DNA of 64,000 nt, from NCBI GenBank assembly GCA_001949185.1, contig BDGG01000011.1, positions 140,123-204,122 on the forward strand, given 5' to 3'. The notes beneath the pieces are model-generated. The model had not been told where the DNA came from, searched no databases, and was given only the letters and a program-made list of their open reading frames with translations. This document shows positions 43,550 through 54,828 of this stretch, piece by piece. Origin of the DNA: Ramazzottius varieornatus (lineage: Eukaryota > Tardigrada > Eutardigrada > Parachela > Ramazzottiidae). The translations under genes and the position numbers were made by a program. Position 1 is the stretch's first letter; each line of letters begins with the position of its first letter.

Positions 43550-45831
43550 GAACCGAATAACAATTGCCGCGAAGGATATCTATCGACAGTCGCTGCTTAA
43601 AAAACTGAAAAGATCTAGATTCTCCAGTTGCTTCTGCCATCTCTCTTCCGACCGCCTCAAACAGCTACATGGCACGGGATTCCCATGGTCCGAGGGTCTC
43701 TAGACCAACAGGGCGGAACTGGAACTGACTTCCGATGTGTCAATGCTTGGTAATCTTTCTCTTTTCGGCGGCATCAGCAGCTGATCCGGCTTTCACAGTT
43801 GACATGGCGAAGTTGATCAGGGCCAAGGTGTCAACTACCGTGACGTCCCAGACGAGCTCCTTACCGTTCTTCCATGGAACTTGCGTCATGCTGTCCGGAC
43901 GTCTCGTTCTTCCTGAAAATTCCTGGAGGTTCAAGGATGGCGGGGATCTGGGTTGATGTCAAGGCACGTTTGAGCGACTCGTTCAGTGCGCTGTGTCGGC
44001 TGTAACGACCGCCACTAAACTTGCTGCTCAAACCGTGTTGACCGTATTCGTCCACGATGGATCCACACCGACACGTATGAGGACGGCATAGCTCGGCACC
44101 CAAACGAATACCAACGCTGACACGGAGGGTGTTGTTGTCGAGGAGGTTGCTCAGCGAGGAGGATGGAAGTGCGTGGAGCCACTAGCCGGAGTTCTTGTCT
44201 GAAACAGCATGTAGTCTCGCTTTTCCGTTATCCGAAGCGGTACTTACTAGGGCCTCATGGATTTCTTTGTTGGCGGCGCAGCTCAAGAACAGGGACCTCC
44301 GCTGTGGTGAGGAGACTCCACTTGAACACAGCGATGTTCGTCAGCTTCAGGCAGGATGTCGAGCACCAGTTAATGTGCGGAATGGATCGATGCCAAGAAG
44401 GCCGGAAGCGCGACCTCTTCCGTACGACAAATGCCTAATCCACCTAAACCGACTGGCAGCGTTGCTTGCCGGCATGGCCCGGAAGTCGTTTCCACGTTGT
44501 GATCTCCGACCGGCTGCCGCGAACCACCTCATTGAACTCCTGTAACACCCACGGAACCTTCCACACGGGGAAACACCGGAGAATGTAGAATAGCTTGGAG
44601 AGGCAGAGACAATTTCTGGGTGGGAACAAGGCCTGGTGGGCAGACAACCAGTTAAGGTTCGAGTGGACCAACTTGATCTTAATTGTCTTTGCTCGGAAGA
44701 CTTCTTCCAGACCCTCCTCCAGAAGCGGCGCACCAAGAAGGTTCAGGTCACTCGTGGAGAGGAACACGATACCAGGACAGACGGTCGCAGCTGCTTCTTG
44801 GCTTGCTTGGCGTTCTTGGGACGATCCACCGAACGCGAACAGCTCGCACTTCGTTGGATTCAGCTCTAGTCCCAACTTCTTCCCTTCTTCGACTGCTACC
44901 TGCAAATCAGAATAGGAGACCAATCTCACCGCCGACAGTGCCGTCGTTGAGGTACCAGACGTCCAGCGGAGACTTAAGGCTCTTGGTAAGGCTTTCCATG
45001 ACAAGGCAGAACAGAAGAGGTCCCAAAGGATCGCCCTGCTGCACTCCTCTCGCGGACTTTAAAGTGTGCTGGCCGAAGAGACACTTCGAGTAGTGCTTGT
45101 ATAACTGCCAGACCAACGAGTAGTAGGCTGGGATGACTTCTTCGACAACGCAAAGGAGAACGTCACGATATATGGTGTTGAAGACGTTGCGGAAGTCAAG
45201 CTTGAGAAGGACTTGGCTTTCGTTTTTCCCCCTTTCCAAAACGCTTTAAACAGGGTGGACTGTTGCCTCAGCTCCACCTTTCGTTCCACATCCCACCTGT
45301 TCTGGATGAACTCTTGCCTCCATGTCGCGACCCACTCTTTTCACGATAATCTTGCCAGCCAGGCGCTGAAGGGTATTCCCTACAGCAATCGGACGAAGAC
45401 CTTCATCTTTCTTCCTCAGCGCCGTGAGCGATGCACCGTACAGCACATCACAGACAGCCTCTGGAATGTTGCCTTGGAGCATCAGCGTGGTCACCTTAGC
45501 TGAAGCTTCTGCCAGCGCCACCGTTGCTCCACTCGAAGGACCGGCCAGCATGTCCTTGAGGTACTGAGGCCTAAGCCCGTCAACACCTCCTGCAGAGCCA
45601 TTCGGAAAACTCTTGACGGGTGCTACCACATCTTCTACCGTCACATTATCCGGAAGTGCCGTCTGGTCTGGAGCATCTGCAAAGGAACTGTCCGGACTTT
45701 CTGGCGGGTGCTTTTCTCGAAGGATACCCAGGACTTCCCGTGTGGGAGATGCTACAGAGTCCTCGGAGGAAAGGACTCGTAGCGCTCCGCTGCGGTCGTC
45801 GATCTTCCCTTTCAACTAGCTTCTTCAGCAC
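43550..45831 (-). pseudogene. Decayed non-LTR retrotransposon reverse transcriptase
   Basis: Minus-strand pieces in order. SFPNGSAGGVDGLRPQYL comes from the RT N-terminal region (about 45,600), then LRPIAVGNTLQRLAGKI. Motif A is LLKLDFRNVFNTI (about 45,200-45,160), the B region GVQQGDPLGPLLF (about 45,050), and the catalytic motif reads WYLNDGT (about 44,960) where YxDD is expected. The thumb region follows (ELNPTKCELFAFGG). The C-terminal block at 44,100-43,560 (GAELCRPHTCRCGSIVDEYG, SRHSALNESLKRAL, ELVWDVTVVDT, AGSAADAAEKRK, FQFRPVGLETLGPW) is typical of this RT group. Several frame changes (near 45,240, 44,907, 43,900) and stops (TGA, TAG near 43,735 and 43,670) make it non-functional. Confidence 0.78.
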
Positions 45832-46395
45832 CTCATCTTCCGGCTGCTTCTTAGGGGTCTGCTTTTCTACGGGTTAAGCATTCAGCTCTTGGCTAGCAAG
45901 GTTGTGCTTTACAGCGGTGATGAGATTACGCTCCTTGTCGTTCTCTTTGACAGGCTGTTTGAGGCCTGCAAAGCTCAACATCATCAGGTTACGCCAAGAC
46001 AATTCCGACTTCTTTTCGACCGTATCTTCTATCTTTTTCGGTCAAAATGGTCGCTGCTACCATGCGGGCACCCTTCGGGATTCATTAAGATTTTTTTGTG
46101 CAACATTAAGATTTTTATGCGGCAAAAGACAGTTACGGCCTTGGCCCATTCAGACACAGCTCTACCAATGATATGGTTCTTCTTTTTCGTATGGCTCACT
46201 ACGGAGTTTGCAAGCGTTTTCGGTTTTTTGACGTAAAACCTCAGTTCGTCTGGCGCTTGACTTGGCATTTACGACATACACCCATTATCTGAACACGTGT
46301 CGGAACTGGTGAACCTGTACTTTCCAATGACCAATGAAAATTTTCACTTTTCTGCTTGATCGACAAGCTGCGAGCGAGCCGGAGGCGAAGCGAAC
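45832..46395. other. 5' flank of the RT remnant, nothing recognised
   Basis: About 560 bp; may include more of the retroelement's 5' part but no motif is visible. Confidence 0.35.
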
Positions 46396-46527
46396 CAGTG
46401 TTGTTCCGATACGACAGCGGGGCTAATTCGAATCCGGTCACTCATGTTGAATCTGAGGCTACATTGGGCCATATCAGAATTGAATTCTGCATTACGCATC
46501 AAAATACACTGTATCGGAACAACACTG
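46396..46527. mobile_element. hAT-type MITE, copy 2 (132 bp, perfect 8-bp target duplication)
   Basis: Ends CAGTGTTGTTCCGATAC and inverse, flanked by aagcgaac at 46,388-46,395 and 46,528-46,535. About 85-90 percent identical by eye to 12,058-12,189, and exactly as long. Confidence 0.9.
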
Positions 46528-46721
46528 AAGCGAACAGCTTGCATGGTTATAATATAATACCGGCAAAAAAAGGCCTTTATGAAAACAAACGCAATTGTTG
46601 CTCAATCCTAAGCCAAGATCGCTAAGAAGCTTCAACTTCGGTAAGGGCGCGAGTACGACGTATAGCTCCACTTGTGGAAGCTTTAAACTTCAAAATTCTC
46701 CCGACCTGAAGAGCAACAGAG

Positions 46722-46963
46722 TCAAACTTCTTCGCTCAGTGGACGAAATTAACATGGGCCGTAAAAACCCCACCGTTATGGCTTTCGGCGCCCGTTGTAG
46801 CGATAGCGAATACCAGCTAGCGAAGCGCAAACGGAAAACACGGTATGGGCGGTCTAGGTTTGGCTGACAGGTTGCTCCGGCACTAGGCCGCTCGGCGTGT
46901 GACGTCACCCATCGCCGTAAAGGTGGGTCACACAGCAATCGTCCACTGAGCGAAGAAGTTTGG
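46722..46963. mobile_element. About 240-bp MITE
   Basis: A 24-bp inverted end, CAAACTTCTTCGCTCAGT then GGACGA, occurs at 46,723-46,746 and inverted at 46,940-46,963. A related left half is at 26,383-26,470. Confidence 0.65.
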
Positions 46964-47184
46964 CAGAGTGAACACCATAGGTCTTCGCAGACCGACCAAG
47001 GAGTCCCGAAGCACGGTGACCAGGTGGGCCAAAGTAACTGTCGATTAAACTCGCAAAGCTTCTGGCGCGCTGGCGTCCTAAAAGGGCGAACAGTTTTGTG
47101 GAGAATCCATCCGTGACGAAGCCTGGCGGCTATACGACGTGATGCCCTTGAGTATTCTAAACAACCTGATGTCAAAAACGTGTA

Positions 47185-47305
47185 CTGCAGTGCTTCATGA
47201 ATCTCACCCACGTACGTCACAACACGTCTGTACTGTACGCGTCACCTTACCCTCACATGCTATGCGTACTGTGACGTGATGCGAAAGATTCATGAAGCAT
47301 TACAG
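47185..47305. mobile_element. 121-bp MITE with TA target site
   Basis: CTGCAGTGCTTCATGAATC at the left and the inverse of CTGTAATGCTTCATGAATC at the right, TA on both sides (47,183-47,184 and 47,306-47,307). Confidence 0.7.
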
Positions 47306-47307
47306 TA

Positions 47308-48606
47308 CTTTGGAAGCAGAAAAGTGTGTACGAAAACTGGGCCACTGATACCCAATTAGTGACACAGTAGACGGCCGCAATCGGCAAAACAAAACAAGAA
47401 GACAACGTGGGCTGTCAGTGACATTGCATCAGGATCAGGTGGACTCTGTCGTGTTGTCTGCAACCGCAAAGAAACCTTTCACTTGCTCAGAAAGCAAGTA
47501 ACAATCAAGCAGATATTACTGGAAGACGAGCGAAAGTTGCTACTGAGGTATGATAAAAAGGAAATTACCTGAGGATAAGGACAGAATTCCGGTCGGGAGG
47601 ACATTGCTAGGCGGAAACTGACTCGATTCGTTGTAACGGATGGTTTAGTGAGGCGCTGTGCGGTTGAAGTGCGTTGTCCGCTGCTTCTCCTCTTATCCTT
47701 GCAGCTACGTAATAGAGCGTCACTCCGGCACGTGAGGTCGGAGCTTGATCAGAGTCTCCGCTGAAATCGCCATAAGTAGCGAAGACTGAAGGCCTGCGAC
47801 GAACCACGGACAATTTCTAAAGAAAACCGGACAACCCGAATCGTTCAGCCGTAAACGCAGAACAGGCTGAGTGATGGCTGGTCTTACTGACGTCAGAAGA
47901 TCGTACTGTGCGTCACTGTTCGTTTATGGTAACTTCGATGTTACATCTGGATCTAACACTGAAGTCTATTTCTCATGCCTTGATTTTCTGCTGCCGTATG
48001 GTGCTGCCGCACTGCTGCCGTATGGTTCCGCAGTGCTAAACGGTTTTATACTCTGGGAGGCAAGCCGGTGCGCGGAGAAAGGTGTTACTTTGCGAGCGAG
48101 GTGATATTTTACTCACCATACGTCACGAGCTGTGCACAGGCTTCTTAGGCTTGGTAACGCAGGCGTGATGCAGATGAGCAATATTGTACGCTGAGCAAAG
48201 TAGGACCTCGCTCCTCGTTCTGGCTAGATGACATCCATTATCTGGCATTGTAGCCGAACCATACTTTGGGTGGTTATGGACGACGTTCGGTAGACTCCCA
48301 ACTTCTTGGAACTCGTAAAACTGAAGAGGCTCAAAAGGCGTGGTGTACGAAAGTTGCGATTGTTTGTTTACGAAAAGCAAGGGAAAACGCATAAAGTGTC
48401 AAACGAGCAAAACTGAAAACGTTGAAAGGTGGAACCACAAGTATTGTTTGCTGGGTGATGAGATGCCGTAGCGTTCATACAACCCGTTTGCGGACGCAAA
48501 ACGGGTGTTAAAACGCCGGACGAACAGTTGATCTTACGTTTTCGGCGGCGAATATTTTGGGTGTCTCAGCTGAATCTCCTGAAAGAGACTCCAGCGACTA
48601 GGTGAT
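47308..48606. other. Intergenic, nothing recognised
   Basis: 1.3 kb between a MITE and the 3' end of GrD. Small frames only, no splice-linked coding structure. Confidence 0.4.
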
Positions 48607-50175
48607 CTATCGATCGAACAGTTCCACAGAAAGAATGGCGAATGTTGCTATCAAGGTGAACGTCTGTAAGTACACGGATACGCTGAATTAGACCATTTGA
48701 TTGTGTCCTGTCCCGCTGAAAATATAACCACTGAAGCTTACCGTCAATACAGTAGCTCTTGTGACATGGAACAGCTCCAAAATCTGGAAAATTAGGGGAG
48801 AGGCGTCGGCTCTTCTGTCCAGGGTGGCAATCAGCTTTTCCATACGACGACCCTGTGAGTAATCTGTGTATAATTGTTGTATTGGAATAGACTTACTACG
48901 GTAATAATTCTCACTTCTACAATACGTCACACGGACGAGCGTCTTAGTCAGGAGAGTGCGGTGAGATCTAAATCTGCTTCAGGCTGCTGCTCTACACCAC
49001 GGCAGGGTGTCGCGTGACAGTGTGATTACGCAAGATGACACAGTCAAGGCTCGGACTTGGGGTTTCGAATCAGTGCGATCTGGATGACGAAATACCTGTT
49101 CGTACACCTTGACCAGTGGTATGCTCGTAAGCAAAATCTGAATGCCTACGAAGCCGGCCTGGCTGAAAAATGACAGCGCAGCCTCGGTATTCACATCGTG
49201 TGGCTTTTTTGACGAGGTAAAGCCGGTCGCTTGCATTACGTAGCCCAACTTAACCGTAACGTCCGACCCATAAGCCACTCCGTATAGCAACATAAAGGCA
49301 TCGTTGAATTTTTCCCAAAAATTACGCACGTCTTCGTAGCACAGTATCAGGTTCTCCATCAGGCTGCACTGCTCGGAAAGGTTTGTCTTGCCTCCGGTGG
49401 TTGTAGTATCTGTGTTCAGACGTTTACTGGTGGATCGTAGGAGATAAACCACTACAACTGCCCACAGACCAGTCATGACAACGACCTGGTCCGATAAAAG
49501 TTGGGATAACATACGGAAGGCTACTCGGAGCCCCACACAGCGCCATGTTGTGTTTAATAGATCATCAGTGGCCACTGGACAGTCGATCTGTGTACCGTTG
49601 GTCAGATCGTTGTTTCTTGCGGTGTGTGTAGCTCTAATGGTAGCAACTATGTTCGAGGCAGAACAAGGTAGCTCTTGCCCTACCGAAATCACGATCGTCA
49701 AGAGCAACGCTAAACGGCCAAGAAATGTCCATTTTTGAATTTGCACAGCTTCAAATAGTTCCCTTCGAAGGAACTCCATGCGCAACAGGCCAGTGACCTG
49801 TGAGGATTTGAAAAACAAGATGGTTAGGACAGCCGGTCCACGCAGACTGACGACAAAATCCGGCAAAGCAGATATTATGTGGCGTATAGTGATCAGTCCT
49901 CGCATTTTCAAGAGGACTTCGAATAAAAATGAATATTCGTAGGCACAGAAACACCACGTGGCTATCACATAACTTACACCAAAGGCAGACGAAAGCCTTT
50001 TGGACAGCAGCAGAGATACCGATTTGTATGATTCCCCAGAAGCCCGATTTTGTTGACCGTCACCAGTTTCGTGATGCTTGAAAGGAGAAAGCATTAAGAA
50101 CTGTAAGGAGAATACTTTGCCCAGTGATATCTTTGCCGATGAATCCATCGCCTTGTGAAGCTTTGTAATAGGCAT
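48607..50175 (-). CDS. Gr-type seven-helix chemoreceptor GrD, complete
   Basis: Main exon from an ATG at 50,175 or 50,148 to 49,096 (ending LVKVYEQ before GTATTT), then exon 48,852-48,742 (GRRMEKLIATLDRRADASPL...ELFHVTRATVLT) and exon 48,663-48,607 (TFTLIATFAILSVELFDR, stop TAG). About 406-415 aa, all phases 0. Paralogs GrB and GrC begin only a few residues before VFSLQF/VFALQF, which favours the later ATG (MDSSAKISLGKVFSLQF). Conserved blocks: SLRGPAVLTIL, GLRVAFRMLSQLLSDQVVV, LMENLILCYEDVRNFW, FMLLYGVAYGSDVTVKLGYV and ATGFTSSKK. Predicted membrane chemoreceptor channel subunit. It shares strand with GrA-GrC but lies 13 kb away, beyond the transposon block. Confidence 0.87.
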
Positions 50176-50777
50176 AATACACAGTGAGGTGAGCAGAAAA
50201 ACAGAAGTTCTACAAGAGTTTGGCGGTATGACCGTTTGTGCGTGGACGTTAGACACGTTTCAGTCGAAACGAGTGAAGAAATATTGCAAATGCGCAAATC
50301 AGTAGGAAAACAAGACCTTTAAACTTAGCCAACCGAGAGTTTCGAGTAAAGTTTCGTACCGGATTCTGGTTTCCTCGTCGGGAGAATAAGAACAGGAGCT
50401 GCATACGCAGTAAAGAGTCGAGCACGCTAAAAGCTAATATGTGAGTAAGCTCCCAGTGTTTTCACTGAAATTAAATAAACTTTTGTTTCCGTGTGGTGAA
50501 AATTCCGGTTTAGAAGCACCGCAGCTGCGAGCCCTTACGAAACTTGAAGTGACGTTTTCTGATCGCCAGAACGCAGCAAATAATATGTGTCATTGGCAAC
50601 TACGGAAGCAAGTACTGAGGAAAATTCCTTGAAGGTCAATTATCCGGCGCCCCAAATGCCATTCGGGTGATTCCATAATGCGTGACCTCAACGTGTAACC
50701 TCTACCGCACAGGCAGTTGAAGATGAGTACTCATGGTTACAAAGGATCCCCGTGGTGTCCGGAATAAACTGCTGACT
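50176..50777. other. Spacer between GrD and the repeat protein, nothing recognised
   Basis: Divergent spacer of about 600 bp that should hold the promoters of both genes; no motif assigned. Confidence 0.4.
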
Positions 50778-51251
50778 ATGGGTCGTCATACTCTTTACTC
50801 CATCTGTTCGAATATGTACCTGGGCCTGTTATTGTGGGCTGCTGGCTGTTATTTCACAGAGGTATCGGCGACTTTTGTTGTCCGTGAGAAACCACCAAAA
50901 AGAAGCCTTCTACAGATCCTTAACAATAATGCACCACTAGCAAACCAGGCCCAACTATTGAATGGACGATATCAGACGTCGCATCAGCTTAACCCGGTCG
51001 GAGACGGACCTGATCCCGTCATCGCTCCTGACCCGATGTTCAACCCGGTCGGAGATGGTCCAGATCCAGTCATTGCTCCGGATCCGATGTTTAATCCAGT
51101 CGGGGAAGGATCTGAGGCATTTATTGCCCCCGATCCTATGTTCAATCCAGTTGGAGACGGACCTGACCCAGTCATAGCCCCTGATCCTGTGCCGAATCCT
51201 GTCGGAGATGGTCCACGCCCAGTCATCGCTTCCGACTATGTACCTGGTTGA
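50778..51251 (+). CDS. Secreted protein with five 17-residue Pro/Asp-rich repeats
   Basis: 157 codons from the ATG at 50,778, chosen because it begins a signal peptide (residues about 1-30, YLGLLLWAAGCYFTEVSA). A basic linker (REKPPKRSLLQ) precedes five tandem copies of NPVGDGPDPVIAPDPMF (50,991-51,245). Copy 2 equals copy 1, copy 3 has GEGSEAF, copy 4 ends VP and copy 5 is degenerate. The DNA period is 51 bp, but copies differ at many third positions (for example cccggtcgga, tccagtcggg), so the repeat is maintained at protein level. No Cys. Acidic, proline-rich and probably extended; an extracellular matrix or secreted effector role is possible. I do not recognise the family. Confidence 0.7.
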   Translation: MGRHTLYSICSNMYLGLLLWAAGCYFTEVSATFVVREKPPKRSLLQILNNNAPLANQAQLLNGRYQTSHQLNPVGDGPDPVIAPDPMFNPVGDGPDPVIAPDPMFNPVGEGSEAFIAPDPMFNPVGDGPDPVIAPDPVPNPVGDGPRPVIASDYVPG

Positions 51252-51944
51252 ACAAGACTTCGTGAACAATAGATCTTCTGTAATAGTCTGAGCAAAGTCT
51301 TATCTAGTTTGTTTCATGGCCACACAAGAAAAACAAGAACGTTCGGTAAAAGTATAATTTGACGAGACGCGACCATCATACACCACAGTTCGCGCCGCAC
51401 CATCGATTTACTGGTCGAATCGCAGAGTTGAAATAGCAAAGCAATCTTTCAAAGATACAGATGCTTCCGTGAAAACAATTTAATTTTATCTACAAAGGCT
51501 CCGGCGAAAGGATCGACAATTGTTTTTTTCCGCGGAGCCTTCGTTGCTCATACTGGATGCCCACTACAAATGCTGAACCGGAGTGCTCGATCATAAACTT
51601 CGTACCGCAGTGTTAGTTCCGTTCTTCTTTCTGCAGCCATTTCAGTCTTTACGAGTAGTCACCAAAGAATCAGGGTGCGATGGATATCCATTCAGAACTG
51701 ACTTCGCATGCTATAAGGAAATCTTTCTGATACTGTATTGCTTCCCCAGCTTCCTCATCCAGGTAACAGACACATGGCGTAAAGTTTTCTCGTTGTGTCG
51801 TGTGCTTTCCTCCCGAGACAGGTCATTGTAGCGTTAGGTCGAGCGCAGTAGTGTTAGGCATGCTTGTGCGGTCGAAATGGGACTCTAGGGACCAGAATTT
51901 CGTCTTAGCAAGTGTTTTCATAGCATCGGTCTCTCACGACGGTA
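51252..51944. other. Intergenic, nothing recognised
   Basis: About 690 bp downstream of the repeat protein. Confidence 0.4.
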
Positions 51945-52100
51945 CTGTAGTGCTACCAAATTATCGCGTACTGAACCACGTCATGAGTCATCGCTGTCCG
52001 GTGTGATCTGATGTTATCAGTTTAGCCTCGCTGGCTCTCACCCAGGCATCATTTACTGTTCACATGGTTGAGTGCGCGATAATTTTGTAGCATAACAGTA
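51945..52100. mobile_element. 156-bp MITE, copy 1 (TA target site)
   Basis: CTGTAGTGCTACCAAATTAT, CGCGTAC at the left. The right end is its inverse with CTGTTATGCTACAAAATTAT. TA on both sides (51,943-51,944 and 52,101-52,102). An inverted copy lies at 57,794-57,947. Confidence 0.8.
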
Positions 52101-52591
52101 TTATAATGCCTTTATAAACTACGAAACAGTGGTACCGCACGTGCGATGCTAATAAGAATTTCCCCTAACCTACTGTTTCCCTAAGTGACAAATCTAACGG
52201 CATCGACCTCGGAGGACTCTTTCACCGAAGAACCGAAGCCAGCCCTGATCAGCGCTTTTCCCTAAAGAACCACGTTCCCGAACAGCTTCGAATCCGAAGA
52301 TCATCTTCCCCGAAGAATTTTCTCCAGTTCACACATCCTCCTAAGGATCCTGATGAAATATCTCCTAGAAATTGCTAATGACAGCCTCAACCAAAGGCCG
52401 CTAATCGGCTGGTCAATTTCAAGAATAAATATCTTAAGAAACAGCTTAAACTAGCGGGTGAATTTTGCCGTCCGAGAACACAATTGAAAAGATGGGTGAA
52501 GGTACAGCGAAGTACGTGTACGGTGCAACATGTATTGATTCGGTCAACGCAACTGTCACCGGGGTGCCTGTGGCGACTCTCGGTGTTATTT

Positions 52592-52700
52592 TATGTCATG
52601 TCATGTCATGTCATGTTATGTCATGTCATGTCAGGTAGGCTTGTGGCACGAGAGCTTCTGGGCATTCCCAGCTTCCCAGCTGGGGATGCCTCGCAGGGCA
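52592..52700. repeat. (TGTCA)n microsatellite plus adjacent hairpin
   Basis: About nine 5-nt units (one variant, TGTTA) at 52,592-52,636. It is followed by an imperfect hairpin GGCACGAGAGC...GCATCGTGCC with AGCTTCCCAGCTGGGG at its centre. A hairpin next to a short tandem tail resembles the 3' end of some LINE families read on the minus strand, but no RT is adjacent, so this is only suggestive. Confidence 0.45.
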
Positions 52701-53635
52701 TCGTGCCAAGGCTTACACAAGTCAGTTCTCTCTTTTGCTTGTACCTAACGGTCTTGGTCTCGATTGACTCATGTTGATTGTTCGGATGTAATATCTTCCC
52801 GGTGTTGCATCCTGTTTCCGTGTTCCCTTTACGCCCTGAGCTTGCTGGTGGCATCTCTGAGAGGCCTGTTCAGGATAGGGTAGAAGTCTGATCAACTTCC
52901 GGCTTGATTCCTGGTGTTCCTTGCTAGGGCTAGTTGCCAGGCCTCGAAGTGTCAGATCTTCGGTCCTGGATCGGTCGTAAGTTGCGGTGAAAGATCGTCG
53001 TCCAGCGAAGCCTAGACTGGTGAGCCTGTTTCCTGTTGGGGAATACCTGCGGTCACAGGGCGTGAGCCTCGTGCTCTGTCGGAGCAGAGCCGAGCACTTG
53101 TCGAGTAACACTGAACTTACAGCTTTCCGGAGGTGTTACGTTGACTCCGTTAACACAACGGCACTTTGTCCGGCAGTGGTACGTCCTTATACCATCGATT
53201 GGTTCGAATGGCTGTTATGGCAGTCTTCATGTTAGTTTCGAACCAGTGTGATGGAGCGGCCAATCAATAACCGAAACGATGGAAGCAAGTTTTCATATCA
53301 CAACAGATATCAAGTATAAACAGTGTATGGAAATGTTTTCTTGTTTTAGATTCACGGGTGAGTGGCGATCTGCGACGAGAAATTGGAAGCAATGGTTTTA
53401 GGAAAAAGTGTTAGGAGCTGTGGTTATTCGGAGACAAGGGTCTTCGGGAATATAGACAGATTTCGAGAGAAAGTGTCGAGAACGAAACATCTAGGAGAAA
53501 ACGCTCTTCAGGTTCGGAGTTTTTCGGAGCTTCGTTCAGGGGAAAATGTAGTTGGAGGATAACGAGAAACAAGAATCTGATATTCGGTGTGCAAGCGCTG
53601 AAGAGTGCTGTAAATGAGTGTTCATTTCCGCGTAG
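52701..53635. other. Unassigned region, possible retroelement 3' part on the minus strand
   Basis: Contains a 129-codon minus frame (53,111-52,722), Ser/Arg/Gln-rich and without a recognised domain, ending near the hairpin and microsatellite. No gene call. Confidence 0.3.
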
Positions 53636-53735
53636 CAAGACATCATGATCCAGATATCCAGATTCACCATTACGCAGGCGGATCAGCAGGAGCTCGCGTG
53701 GAACGGGATGGTGAGTGTTTTGATGGAGAAGCGGT
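53636..53735 (+). pseudogene. Exon remnant of the Cys-rich secreted family (copy N0)
   Basis: After an acceptor (CCGCGTAG) one frame reads QDIMIQI and the neighbouring frame HHYAGGSAGARVERDGECFD, then GEAV before a GTAAGG donor. This aligns with exon 2 of N1 (GDTIIQTYHYDSG...NVECLDGEVA) apart from one frame shift. No further exons follow because TIR family X occupies 53,885-54,412. Confidence 0.5.
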
Positions 53736-53884
53736 GGTAAGGCAAACATGGACAGCGCCTTTGCCAGTGAAGAGACGACTCCAGCAACTATACACAGTAA
53801 AAATTCGCTGCGCCCGCGCAGTAAGTGCACGTGCTTGATATGATTTTCCCAAGTTTCTTATTGAAAAAGCCGCGTAAGGGCCAC

Positions 53885-54412
53885 CAACTCTTGCCTTTTT
53901 GGGTCCGTTTTCGAAAAATTGTTTTTCCAGCCTTCCTCACCTCGTGGTACGGTTGTTCAAAACGATTAGAAAAAACATCGAGTTAGCGAAAAAGTGGCTG
54001 GAAACGCAAATCCGCTTTTCGGATAAATAGCCAGAAATATTGCCAAAAACCAGTTTTACCGGCAAAAACGACGAGTTCGAAGGTTTTAAATCGTTTGTTA
54101 AGTACATTTGGATCTTTTCTGGTCCTTCTCGATTTTTCCCGGCTACTAATATAGCTAGTTTTTTGTATGCATAAAATTCAGGATGAGAACTCAAGCATGG
54201 AATTTTGTAGACTGTGTTTCATTCCCCGGCGGTTTGTCTTCCCCACCGGAAGTCATACCAGTCCACTCGTTCGTGCTATTTCTCGATACAATAAATACTT
54301 CTTAGATGAGTCCAAGCAGCTTTGAAAGTTGAACGGAAAGAGCGGAAGCATGAGTGGTAAGGCAGCAGTCTGAATTTTTGGGCGTCGAAATGCCACGTGG
54401 TAGCAAGTTGGC
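53885..54412 (-). mobile_element. TIR family X, reverse copy
   Basis: The reverse complement begins CCAACTTGCTACCACGTGGC and runs parallel to 41,605-42,135. The far terminal repeat is missing. It lies between the N0 remnant and the N1 gene. Confidence 0.65.
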
Positions 54413-54828
54413 TATTAATCTATAGTTCTTATTACCTTTACGAATGACGGTTCATCATAAACCAACAGAGCAATAACATTCACATGATATCGCTCGCTGA
54501 TGTTGCTTTCATCTGTCAGTTCATCAACCTTTCCGGTCCCGTAATAACGTTGACAGCGAAGACGGTCCATTAGGTGCATTGTCCATTTTAATTTTGATCG
54601 CTTCAGGCGTTTACTGTCTGTACAGTAGAGCTCAATCTTTTCAAACAGAGAATGCGTTTCCTGTCCCACGCTACAGTTCTATCGGCAAAATTTTGTCCAA
54701 TTAGCGGTCACGAAAGACCAGAAAGAAACTTTCTTCTTTTCTACTCAAAGACGAGCAGCCGTAACCAATACTGCAAGTTTCGCGGACGAAAGTGCATGTT
54801 GCGCTCGCCGTGTCGAAACACTGAAGGA

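Noticed and set aside
44163-45093. Plus-strand frames over the RT region
   Set aside because: The minus strand carries RT motifs in the correct order; the plus frames are shadows.
46690-47220. 176-codon minus-strand frame as a gene
   Set aside because: It spans a MITE (46,722-46,963) and its flank, with no domain. Similarity to 26,388-26,627 is explained by the repeat.
50984-51226. Minus-strand 80-codon Gly/Ser/Pro repeat frame
   Set aside because: It is the antisense shadow of the 51-bp repeats of the secreted protein and lacks a start, signal or homolog.
52592-52636. (TGTCA)n array as a CRISPR-like or satellite array
   Set aside because: The units are 5 nt without spacers; it is a simple microsatellite.
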